NCBI GenBank assembly: GCA_937911265.1
Contig: CALDRG010000020.1
Location: 1-5,958 of the forward strand
DNA length: 5,958 bases
Direction of reading: 5' to 3'
Origin: Thalassarchaeum sp002495735
Lineage (GTDB): Archaea; Thermoplasmatota; Poseidoniia; Poseidoniales; Thalassarchaeaceae
The notes beneath the pieces were generated by a model. The model ran no database searches and was not told where the DNA came from. It was given only the letters and a program-made list of their open reading frames with translations. The first letter of the stretch is position 1. Each line of letters opens with the position of its first letter. The position numbers were made by a program, and so were the translations under genes. Positions 1 through 5,904 of this stretch are shown one piece after another.

Positions 1-533
1 GGCACCTCACTTGCGGAGATGACCTCAACATTCTCAGGAGCTTCCGCGGTCGGCTGAATCAACTCTATCTGCTGGGCCTCGATGACCTCAAGTGGTTCGG
101 CCTCGACCTCTGGGACCTCAAACTTGGTGACGAACTCGGGGGCGTCCTCGGGCTTGAGTTCGTATTCCTCCTCATCGGCGTCGCTAGGATCATGCATATC
201 GGTGAGAGCGAAGCTGGGCTTCTGCTTCGTGACCACTGAATCGTCCTTACCATACTGCTTGACATCTATGGTAACCTCATCCATAGTAAAGGCCGCATTA
301 CTCCAATCGATGATTTCGCCGTCATCACCTTCGTCGATTTCCTCTAGAAGCTCGTCGAAGAGGTCGGTGGCGATCTTGTCACCCACTGACGCATCCTGTT
401 GGTGAGAGGGTTTTTGCAACTGATAGAAGCAACGTGAGCAGGACTCAGCGTCCTCATGGTTGCGCTGCTGGCAAAGCGGACACTCAACCCCCTCATCCTC
501 TCGCTTTCGCCATGATTTGAATCGGTCGAACAC
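1..533 (-). CDS. Acidic zinc-ribbon protein, N-terminal part (runs off left edge)
   Basis: The minus strand is open from a GTG at 533 down to base 1 with no stop, giving about 177 residues of an incomplete gene. The short basic N-terminus (FKSWRKRED) is followed by a zinc ribbon, C18-x2-C21-x10-C32-x2-C35 (CPLC...CSRC). After residue ~50 the protein becomes strongly acidic and probably disordered, with an EIDEGDDGE stretch near residues 65-75 and Glu/Val/Pro-rich segments near the edge (FEVPEVEAEP). The start is chosen because the next upstream in-frame stop is at 587-585, no ATG lies between, and a purine-rich AAGGGGGG at 548-541 sits 7 nt before the GTG. Zinc ribbon plus acidic tail suggests a protein- or nucleic-acid-binding adaptor, but I do not recognise the family and assign no function. 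It is divergent from the helicase operon. The reading frame is well supported; the start and function are less certain. Confidence 0.82.
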   Translation of the reverse strand, partial: MFDRFKSWRKREDEGVECPLCQQRNHEDAESCSRCFYQLQKPSHQQDASVGDKIATDLFDELLEEIDEGDDGEIIDWSNAAFTMDEVTIDVKQYGKDDSVVTKQKPSFALTDMHDPSDADEEEYELKPEDAPEFVTKFEVPEVEAEPLEVIEAQQIELIQPTAEAPENVEVISASEV

Positions 534-656
534 CCTGAACCCCCCCTTGGATGGCCAATCTCGCTGAAACGTTCCGTATAATCTTCACCCGAAGTTGGTC
601 GCTCACTGTCACAGACGATGGATAGGAAAATCTAGGGAATCGTGATGTGATGGAGT
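534..656. promoter_or_regulatory. Divergent intergenic promoter region
   Basis: These 123 bases separate two divergently transcribed genes, so promoters for both are expected here. The best TATA-like stretch is CCGTATAATC at 574-583. Read on the minus strand it is GATTATACGG, about 45 nt before the GTG at 533, which would allow a short leader for the zinc-ribbon gene. On the plus strand the AT-rich stretch GGAAAATCTAG (625-635) lies roughly 22-32 nt before the helicase start and could serve as a degenerate TATA element with a very short leader. Neither matches the archaeal consensus closely, so the exact elements are tentative. A run of seven C (540-546; G on the minus strand) lies between the possible RBS and start of the minus-strand gene. 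Confidence 0.35.
647..651 (+). promoter_or_regulatory. RBS supporting the helicase GTG start
   Basis: GTGAT matches part of the archaeal Shine-Dalgarno core (GGAGGTGATC) and lies 5 nt before the GTG at 657. It favours this start over the in-frame GTG at 672, which has only a poorly spaced AGGGG next to it. A second GTGAT copy sits just upstream at 642-646. The match is short, so support is moderate. Confidence 0.4.
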
Positions 657-2597
657 GTGTGCCGCAGGGGTGTGACAGACGAGTCTGAGGAGTTGCCTGC
701 GCGCTTCAATCGTAGTCAGGACCATCATGAAGCCTATCTGAATCTGATAGGATGGGAATTGGAGGACGAGTTATCGATTACAGAAAAGAGGTTGCTAGAT
801 TGGACTGACAGCAGGCTCGCTGCAAACGGTATTGCCCTGTTCGACCTAGTGGCGAAAACCGATGGCTGGCTGTTCGGTCAGCGTATCGTCAAACTGCAGC
901 GACGAGATCGGCAGGCCTTCGGAATGCATCGCTTCAGGCAGGGTGACATAGTCATGCTAAGTCGTCGGAATCCACTCTCTGAGAAGCCTGTCGACGCAAT
1001 AGTCAGCAACCGTTCCAGACACTTCATCCGCATCGTTCTCCCGGAGCCCCCAACCGACCTGCGAAAGGATACCTGGAGGATAGATAGGGGGGCCAACAGA
1101 ATTGCGCACGACAGGATGCGTGACGCTCTGAACTCGTTATTTGAGGAGGACGGTGGTGCTCCACTGCGAGATCTCCTGCTCGGGGGGGTCCACGACCCGG
1201 CCGGCACTGCCTCACTGGCCCCTCAACTCGGAGGCGCCCGGGCGCGCCCTGTCTCTCTGGCTTCCGATCTGAACAAGGTGCAGCACGAAGCCGCTCAGGC
1301 GGCTATGGACAGTCGCATGACTCTGATACAGGGGCCGCCTGGGACAGGTAAGACCCACACCGCAGTTCGGATACTCGAGGCATGGGCCAAGCAGGACATC
1401 GGGACCATTCTGGCTGTTGCTGACTCCAACGTAGCTGTGGACAATCTACTGGAGGGACTGCTCTCTCTCGGTGTACGAACCGTTCGTCTAGGACAGCCAG
1501 TCAAAGTGCGGGAGAGCCTGCGCGAGGCCACCATGGATGCCCAGATGGAGGAGCATCCACTTCGTCGCGACCTCGATCACTTGCTTGAGTCTAATGAGAA
1601 ACTCTCTCGCCGTGTCAAGGGGATGAAAGGTAAGGAAAAGGGTTTGACACATCGTGATATTAGCAGAGGATGGAAGGAGGTCCGCAAGATAGAGTCGCAG
1701 ATGCGTGATGACATTCTAGATCGTGCGCAGGTGTTGTGCTGCACCTGTATCGGCTCGGGTCACGAGCTCCTTGATGGTCGAAGATTCTCGCGAGTCCTCA
1801 TAGACGAGGCCACGCAAGCCACCGAACCCGCCGCATTGGTGCCGCTGGTCCGCGGAGCACGTCAGATTGTGCTGGTTGGAGACCATCGGCAGCTTCCCCC
1901 TACTGTCATCTCTCAGCGCGCGAAAAATGGAGGGTTAAGTCGCTCGCTATTCGAGCGTATGGTGGAGGTCGGAATCAGCCCCCATCTACTGCGCATTCAA
2001 TACAGGATGCACCCAGCAATCTCCGCGTTTCCAAACGAGCGTTTCTACAATGGTAGGCTTGAGGACGGTGTCGAGGCCTCAGACAGAATCACCCCTGCAG
2101 GACTGTTGTGGCCAGACTGGGAATGTCCGATAGCTTTCCTGCCAATCAAGGGAGGGGAGGTCAGATCCCCCGACGGCACCTCGAAGGAGAATCCGACTGA
2201 GGCTTCCTGGGTGGCTCAACTGCTTGAGGGGTTGATGAACGGTGGCGAGCTCAGACAGGATGATATCGGCATCATCACGCCTTACGCCGGCCAAGTCAGG
2301 GCAATTCGAGATAGTGTTCCCACCAGATACGACGAGGTCGAGGTCCGTACCGTGGACGGTTACCAGGGCCGGGAAAAAGAAGTCATCCTGTTTTCGTGCG
2401 TGCGGTCAAACAGCCAGGGCAACGTCGGCTTCCTCTCAGACTCTCGACGGCTCAATGTCGCCCTGACTCGAGCCAAGCGCGGACTTATCGTCATCGGGGA
2501 CCCTGAAACACTGCGCTACGACGAAGATTGGGCGGCCTGGCTGGAACACGTGCGGAGTCGCAACCTTGAGGCATGGCACTTGCTCGGAATGGCCTGA
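657..2597 (+). CDS. IGHMBP2/UPF1-like SF1B helicase (5'-3' RNA/DNA helicase)
   Basis: This 646-residue protein has the complete superfamily 1 helicase motif set. Motif I, GPPGTGKT, is at residues 226-233. Motif II, DEAT, is at 383-386 in the context LIDEATQATEP. Motif III, GDHRQLPP, is at 408-415, and motif IV, QYRMHP, at 448-453. Motif V, TVDGYQGRE, is at 565-573, and motif VI, RRLNVALTRAKR, at 597-608. Residues ~40-130 resemble the beta-barrel 1B region of IGHMBP2-type enzymes (WLFGQRIVKL, FRQGDIVML). A charged Lys/Arg/Glu-rich helical stretch at ~285-355 fits the insertion region following motif Ia. The family couples ATP hydrolysis to 5'-3' movement on RNA or single-stranded DNA; eukaryotic IGHMBP2 associates with ribosomes and tRNA. 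Length is normal for archaeal members. A stop at 648-650 limits upstream extension; GTG 672 is an alternative start. It is the first gene of a probable four-gene operon. Substrate in the cell cannot be read from sequence. Confidence 0.96.
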   Translation: MCRRGVTDESEELPARFNRSQDHHEAYLNLIGWELEDELSITEKRLLDWTDSRLAANGIALFDLVAKTDGWLFGQRIVKLQRRDRQAFGMHRFRQGDIVMLSRRNPLSEKPVDAIVSNRSRHFIRIVLPEPPTDLRKDTWRIDRGANRIAHDRMRDALNSLFEEDGGAPLRDLLLGGVHDPAGTASLAPQLGGARARPVSLASDLNKVQHEAAQAAMDSRMTLIQGPPGTGKTHTAVRILEAWAKQDIGTILAVADSNVAVDNLLEGLLSLGVRTVRLGQPVKVRESLREATMDAQMEEHPLRRDLDHLLESNEKLSRRVKGMKGKEKGLTHRDISRGWKEVRKIESQMRDDILDRAQVLCCTCIGSGHELLDGRRFSRVLIDEATQATEPAALVPLVRGARQIVLVGDHRQLPPTVISQRAKNGGLSRSLFERMVEVGISPHLLRIQYRMHPAISAFPNERFYNGRLEDGVEASDRITPAGLLWPDWECPIAFLPIKGGEVRSPDGTSKENPTEASWVAQLLEGLMNGGELRQDDIGIITPYAGQVRAIRDSVPTRYDEVEVRTVDGYQGREKEVILFSCVRSNSQGNVGFLSDSRRLNVALTRAKRGLIVIGDPETLRYDEDWAAWLEHVRSRNLEAWHLLGMA

Positions 2598-2602
2598 GGG
2601 TG
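2596..2602 (+). promoter_or_regulatory. RBS of the RDD gene, overlapping the helicase stop
   Basis: GAGGGTG is Shine-Dalgarno-like and ends 3 nt before the ATG at 2606. It shares bases with the helicase stop codon TGA (2595-2597). It selects ATG 2606 over the in-frame ATG at 2573, which lies inside the helicase gene, and suggests coupled translation. Confidence 0.5.
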
Positions 2603-2605
2603 CCT

Positions 2606-3181
2606 ATGTCGGACCATGACTCGCCAATACAGATGAATTCCGGTAGCGGTACGCTGGCCCAGCAGATTGTCTCCTCCGAACAGGGTCACTGGTCGGTGCC
2701 GGACGGTGCAATTCTGGCTTCAGGGGTCAGAAGGACTGCATCTTTCACCGTGGATGTAGTGATAGTAACGACGATACTGATGGTTGTCACAGGAGGAAGA
2801 ATCATCGATGCCTGGAACCTTACACTGTGGTCCTCCGCGGACTTCCACTACGCTCTCGCTCAGGCCTTCGTGGTGCTGGCGGCCCACTGGCTATACTGGA
2901 GGCTTACTGGCGTCGCCTACTCACGTTCTCTGGGTCAGCGCATGCTCGGTCTCGCGGTGGTAGCCGAGGACGGTTCAGGCATGACTAGTCAGATGTGGGA
3001 TGCGCGGGCCCTGCGCAAGCTGCTCTACCTCATACCTGTACTGAACTTGTACTTCGGAGCCTACGATCTGGCTAGGATATCGCAACGACACACGCATCAG
3101 TCCAACATCGACCTAATCGTCTGTTCAATCGTGGTGCACGCAGACTCGCTGCCGCCAGCGAGCAGGCAACACATCAGATAG
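2606..3181 (+). CDS. RDD-family multi-pass membrane protein
   Basis: This 191-residue protein matches the RDD membrane family in layout. A hydrophilic N-terminus of ~35 residues is followed by an Arg-Arg...Asp signature (R42, R43, D50) leading into membrane segment 1 (~46-62). Segment 2 is at ~82-100. Next come the family's hallmark loop SRSLGQRMLGLAVV (~106-119), corresponding to the usual G-[QK]-S-x-G-K-R-x-x-G-L-x-V pattern, and a conserved Arg (ARALRK, ~133-138). Segment 3 is at ~139-155. The C-terminal block usually written as H-D-x-x-[AS]-G-T-x-V is here HTHQSNIDLIV (~162-172), so it is degenerate. RDD proteins sit in the cytoplasmic membrane. Their role is mostly unknown; some are implicated in ion or antiporter activity, and no such claim is made here. 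An ATG at 2573 would add 11 residues but lies within the helicase gene. The gaps to the helicase and synthase genes are 8 nt each, which supports one transcript. Confidence 0.88.
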   Translation: MSDHDSPIQMNSGSGTLAQQIVSSEQGHWSVPDGAILASGVRRTASFTVDVVIVTTILMVVTGGRIIDAWNLTLWSSADFHYALAQAFVVLAAHWLYWRLTGVAYSRSLGQRMLGLAVVAEDGSGMTSQMWDARALRKLLYLIPVLNLYFGAYDLARISQRHTHQSNIDLIVCSIVVHADSLPPASRQHIR

Positions 3182-3184
3182 GAG
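3180..3184 (+). promoter_or_regulatory. RBS of the Sua5/YrdC gene
   Basis: AGGAG lies 5 nt before the ATG at 3190, a near-ideal Shine-Dalgarno site. It overlaps the TAG stop (3179-3181) of the RDD gene, so the two genes are probably translationally coupled. Confidence 0.6.
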
Positions 3185-3189
3185 AGAGT

Positions 3190-3792
3190 ATGGAAGAAGC
3201 GGTGCGGCGCGTGCTCGCAGGAGACTGTATCGTCTATCCAACTACCACTCAGCCTGCTCTCGGCTGCCTGCCAGAACCCACCTGCCTCGACCAGTTGTAT
3301 CGATTGAAGGGGCGGGCGTCTGACGTGCCTGTAAGCATCGGTGTCGCTAGTCTGACTCAGGCCGAAACGCTTGTCGAGGTTCCCGATGGAGTCGGGGAGC
3401 TACTCGGTAACTTCCCCGAGGGCTCACTGACAGTGATTCTCAGGGCCCACAATACACTGGATTCCCGACTCGGTGGCGACAGCGTCGCCATCCGAGTGGT
3501 GGCTCACCCGCTCGCCAAGCGTCTGCTGGAAGCAACCGGTCCACTGACAGCGACCAGCGCAAACAGGAGTGGCGAGTACCCCGTAACTGATTGCGACGAA
3601 GCTGCACGACTCCTTTCAGACGACGGTGATACTATCGGGTGCGTGTCTGGATTTTGTCCGAGCGGAAGCCCCAGTACATTGATAGTGTGGTATTCAGTCT
3701 ATGATTCAACCGAGTCAAGGGATATCGAGGTTCTCAGAGAAGGGTTAGTTAGCGAATTAGAGGTCAGATCATGGTTGAGGAAGAGGACCTGA
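3190..3792 (+). CDS. tsaC: Sua5/YciO/YrdC-family L-threonylcarbamoyladenylate synthase
   Basis: The family condenses threonine, bicarbonate and ATP into threonylcarbamoyl-AMP, the donor for t6A at position 37 of ANN-decoding tRNAs; in archaea the transfer is done by the Kae1/KEOPS system. The 200 residues form a single YrdC domain. Family motifs are YPTTTQPALGC (16-26), the K-x-R motif LKGR (39-42), FPEGSLTVIL (75-84), the nucleotide-pocket IRVVAHP (101-107), TSANRSG (122-128), PSTLIV (161-166) and a C-terminal LREG (182-185). The extra C-terminal Sua5 domain of ~340-residue archaeal and bacterial Sua5 enzymes is absent, so the layout is TsaC/YciO-like. Two departures from consensus are visible: the usual R-P after K-x-R is R-A (RASDVPVS), and the Asp after STLIV is replaced by Trp. 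A YciO-like paralogue of uncertain reaction is therefore possible. The start is backed by AGGAG. The last 22 nt overlap the aminopeptidase gene. Confidence 0.93.
   Translation: MEEAVRRVLAGDCIVYPTTTQPALGCLPEPTCLDQLYRLKGRASDVPVSIGVASLTQAETLVEVPDGVGELLGNFPEGSLTVILRAHNTLDSRLGGDSVAIRVVAHPLAKRLLEATGPLTATSANRSGEYPVTDCDEAARLLSDDGDTIGCVSGFCPSGSPSTLIVWYSVYDSTESRDIEVLREGLVSELEVRSWLRKRT
3760..3764 (+). promoter_or_regulatory. RBS of the methionine aminopeptidase gene, inside the synthase gene
   Basis: GAGGT lies 6 nt before the ATG at 3771 and within the coding sequence of the upstream gene. It fixes the start despite the 22-nt overlap and points to coupled translation. Confidence 0.6.
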
Positions 3793-4784
3793 AGCAGTGG
3801 CGGGACGCCGGTCACGTCGCACGAAGGACCTTGGACGGAATCAAGGGAGAGATTATCGCTGGAAAGCACTGGAACGATGTCATTGATTCCGCAGAGCGCT
3901 TCATCAGGAGGCATGGTGGCCATGCCGCGTTTCCGGTCACCATCTCAGTCAATGACATGGCTGCGCACTACACGACTAACAGCCTGTTGAATCCGCCCGA
4001 GGGGTTCGAGGGCGAGATGATTTTTGAGAAGGGCGACTTGGTGAAACTCGATGTTGGAGTACACATCAATGGCGCCGTCGCCGACAATGCCCTGACTGTC
4101 GAAGTAGGTGGGGGTGGCAACCACACCGAACAGATTCGTGCAGCCGAGGAGGCGCGCGATGCCGCCATCGAGAAGATGCATCCCGGCACTCCCTGGCACA
4201 AGATCGGCGCTGCCGCCGGGCAGGTTGCAAAGGATGCTGGCTTCGAGCCGATACGTAACCTCTGTGGGCACCAGTTGGAGCGTTGGAACCTGCACGCCGG
4301 GACTTCGATTCCATCGTACGCCTGCGGTTCCAAAAACTCTGGATTCAAGGGCTCTCCCGAAATCGGTGGGATATACGCCGTCGAGCCCTTCAACACGACT
4401 GGTGGATCGGGGATGGTGGAAAACGTTCCTCCATCCAATTCGTCAAACATCCTGAGGGTTACTGGTGATACCAAGATTCGCAAGGCGTTGGCCAAGGGCA
4501 AGGTCAAGCCGCTCGGTGCGACCATGGCTAGATACATCGAGGAACGTTACAACACCCTCCCTTTCGCAGAAAGGTGGGCCTATCCGCTGCTGGAGAGGCC
4601 GTTTCCCGAGGAGGAAGCAGAAGCGCTCCGTCGAAAGTGGGACGCATTGATCAAGAAACTCACTTCTATTCGTTTCTTAGAGATTTACGCCGCGTTGCGC
4701 GATGCAGATGGAGGAGACGTCGGACAGTTCGAACACACGGTGCTCATTACCGAAGGCGGCCCGGAAGTGCTCACTGTACATTAA
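3771..4784 (+). CDS. map: Methionine aminopeptidase, type II (archaeal/eukaryal)
   Basis: The enzyme removes initiator methionine from nascent proteins in the cytoplasm and uses two divalent metal ions. All five metal ligands can be placed: D94 (VKLDVG), D105 (GAVADN), H167 (LCGHQLERW), E205 (YAVEPF) and E321 (GQFEHTVL). The substrate-site histidines are H66 (MAAHYTTN) and H175 (WNLHAG). The HQLERWNLHAG segment and the long insert between the fourth and fifth ligands, which forms a helical subdomain, are type II traits. At 337 residues it is longer than typical archaeal enzymes of ~295. Compared with remembered Pyrococcus furiosus ligand positions (82, 93, 153, 187, 280), about 12 extra residues lie at the N-terminus and about 23 between E205 and E321. 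It ends the four-gene cluster and overlaps the synthase gene by 22 nt. The ATG at 3771 is supported by GAGGT at 3760. Function is nearly certain. Confidence 0.97.
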   Translation: MVEEEDLKQWRDAGHVARRTLDGIKGEIIAGKHWNDVIDSAERFIRRHGGHAAFPVTISVNDMAAHYTTNSLLNPPEGFEGEMIFEKGDLVKLDVGVHINGAVADNALTVEVGGGGNHTEQIRAAEEARDAAIEKMHPGTPWHKIGAAAGQVAKDAGFEPIRNLCGHQLERWNLHAGTSIPSYACGSKNSGFKGSPEIGGIYAVEPFNTTGGSGMVENVPPSNSSNILRVTGDTKIRKALAKGKVKPLGATMARYIEERYNTLPFAERWAYPLLERPFPEEEAEALRRKWDALIKKLTSIRFLEIYAALRDADGGDVGQFEHTVLITEGGPEVLTVH

Positions 4785-5022
4785 CAGGCTTGCAATACAT
4801 CGTTTTACCCAAAATTGCGGCAGTTTCTCACAACGATTATTTATTGCCGGCTCCGATGGGCCTCCGTACAGGGACGACAGGTTCTCGCTGAGTGCATCCC
4901 ATCCCCTCGCTTTTATCTCTCGCCCTGTACACCTCAATCGGGCTGCTGCAAGGCAGTACAAAGGCCTGTGAGAGAGTATCTAGCAGACAAAAGTTCCATC
5001 CGTACCACCACCATCTCAGAGT
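4785..5022. other. Intergenic region with TATA-like stretches, no convincing gene
   Basis: These 238 bases lie between the aminopeptidase stop and the SAP-protein GTG. All frames have only short or compositionally implausible open stretches, and no tRNA or known RNA fold was found by eye. TTATTTAT at 4837-4844 and TTTTATCT at 4911-4918 are the best TATA-like elements. Used as promoters, they would give leaders of roughly 155 and 80 nt for the downstream gene. A TTTT run at 4803-4806, 19 nt past the aminopeptidase stop, is the only terminator-like trace. No Shine-Dalgarno site precedes GTG 5023. Confidence 0.4.
4866..4930. repeat. 8-bp perfect inverted repeat with interrupted extension
   Basis: GTACAGGG (4866-4873) and CCCTGTAC (4923-4930) are exact reverse complements. 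Allowing one unpaired A at 4874, three more pairs form inward (CGA 4875-4877 with TCG 4920-4922), making an 11-pair arm pair around a 42-nt loop. The second TATA-like stretch (4911-4918) falls inside the loop, beside the right arm. It could be a split operator or an RNA stem, or be chance; the long loop argues against an intrinsic terminator. Confidence 0.4.
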
Positions 5023-5904
5023 GTGGAACCCATAGACGAGTGGACTGTAGCCGAGCTCAAGGTCGAGCTCAAGGAGCTCGGACTCTCGAACACTGGGGAC
5101 AAGGAGAAGTTGTACGATCGTCTGCTTGAATATGAGGGAGATGAGAAATGGGACGAAGATGACTGGGATGAGGGAGATTCAGGATTCGACGCATCTGAAC
5201 TGGTGGCCTCACTCACGGAAGTCGCCCTTAGGAACCGTGTAGTCATCGCAGCGGTGCTCGGTGTAGCTATGCTGGTTGCAGCAGTTGTAGTAGCCGGGCC
5301 GGCTGTCCTCGACATGGTCATGCCGGACAAGGAGGCCGAACCCGAAGTGAATGTGTGGGTGTTTACCCACGAGGAGCGAAACCAGACCGATATCCAGTCC
5401 TTTTTCGTGAATGACGACGCCACCGAGAATGTGGTCCTGAGCATTCCACTGCCACGTAACATATCTAGCGTCTATATCGGGGCCTACTGGGGAGAGGAGG
5501 ACGAGCAGCCAGGAGGCATAGTGGGATGCGACAAGGTTACGGTGGAGGTCTACGATTCCTCAGTCAACAAGTCGAACCAGTACTCGCTGTCGAACACCGA
5601 TGCCATGAGTCAGGACTGTGATGCCGATAAAACAGAGCCGTGGGACAAGATCTGGTATCAGTACACACTTGACCTCCCCAACATAACTGGTTTCGAAGGC
5701 ACGCAAGAGGAGGCACTCGCACTGTGGGAGCAATACAACGGAATTGGTACAGGGGAATGGCGTATCGACGTTAGCGTAGATGTCTACACAATCTGGGGCA
5801 CAGTGTGCGACTGCGAGGACGGTGAGGAGGTCAGGCTAACCATCTCTTACATTGAGTATACAGTGAACATGGCGAAGGTTGCGCCACCGGACTCCACCGA
5901 GTAA
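5023..5904 (+). CDS. SAP-motif single-pass membrane protein with extracytoplasmic domain
   Basis: The 293 residues fall into four parts. Residues ~5-37 form a SAP motif (WTVAELKVELKELGLSNTG then KEKLYDRLLEY), a helix-extended-helix fold that binds DNA in many nuclear proteins. Residues ~38-60 are a highly acidic linker (DEKWDEDDWDEGD). Residues ~73-98 are one hydrophobic membrane segment (VVIAAVLGVAMLVAAVVVAG), preceded by R70 and R72. Residues ~100-293 form a beta-rich polar domain with four N-x-S/T sequons (N120, N146, N182, N220) and four cysteines (C169, C199, C262, C264), the last two as CDC. Basic residues before the membrane segment and sequons after it suggest N-terminus inside, C-terminus outside. 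Start: GTG 5023, since an in-frame stop lies at 4981-4983 and no other start codon intervenes; no clear RBS is visible, so leaderless or weakly initiated translation is possible. I do not recognise the outer domain. A role tethering DNA or other partners to the membrane is only a hypothesis. Confidence 0.88.
   Translation: MEPIDEWTVAELKVELKELGLSNTGDKEKLYDRLLEYEGDEKWDEDDWDEGDSGFDASELVASLTEVALRNRVVIAAVLGVAMLVAAVVVAGPAVLDMVMPDKEAEPEVNVWVFTHEERNQTDIQSFFVNDDATENVVLSIPLPRNISSVYIGAYWGEEDEQPGGIVGCDKVTVEVYDSSVNKSNQYSLSNTDAMSQDCDADKTEPWDKIWYQYTLDLPNITGFEGTQEEALALWEQYNGIGTGEWRIDVSVDVYTIWGTVCDCEDGEEVRLTISYIEYTVNMAKVAPPDSTE

Noticed and set aside
82..405. Plus-strand Ser-rich open frame of 107 codons
   Set aside because: It is antisense to the acidic zinc-ribbon gene; Glu/Asp-rich codons read from the other strand give Ser-rich low-complexity protein. 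The minus-strand frame has a real zinc ribbon and is longer.
3968..4537. Minus-strand open frame of 189 codons
   Set aside because: It lies wholly within the methionine aminopeptidase gene, whose catalytic residues are all intact, and shows no recognisable domain.
4792..4818. GCAAT...ATTGC inverted repeat after the aminopeptidase stop
   Set aside because: A 5-bp AT-containing stem with a 17-nt loop is too weak to call a terminator.
4677..4961. Open frames on both strands across the aminopeptidase 3' end and intergenic region
   Set aside because: They overlap the well-supported aminopeptidase C-terminus and have no domain, plausible RBS or typical archaeal protein composition.
4985..5012. 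tRNA-like 3' end (AGTTCCATC... ACCACCA)
   Set aside because: The bases flanking the TTC do not pair as a T stem, the T-loop purine position is C, and no matching acceptor, D or anticodon arms are found upstream.
5053..5079. Three GAGCTC copies, two within a GAGCTCAAGG direct repeat
   Set aside because: They encode the repeating EL-KVEL-KEL helix of the SAP motif, so protein sequence and codon preference explain them.
5016..5462. Minus-strand Ser/Thr-rich open frame of 148 codons
   Set aside because: It is antisense to the SAP-protein gene, and its Ser/Thr bias is the shadow of the acidic codons there; no motif is visible.
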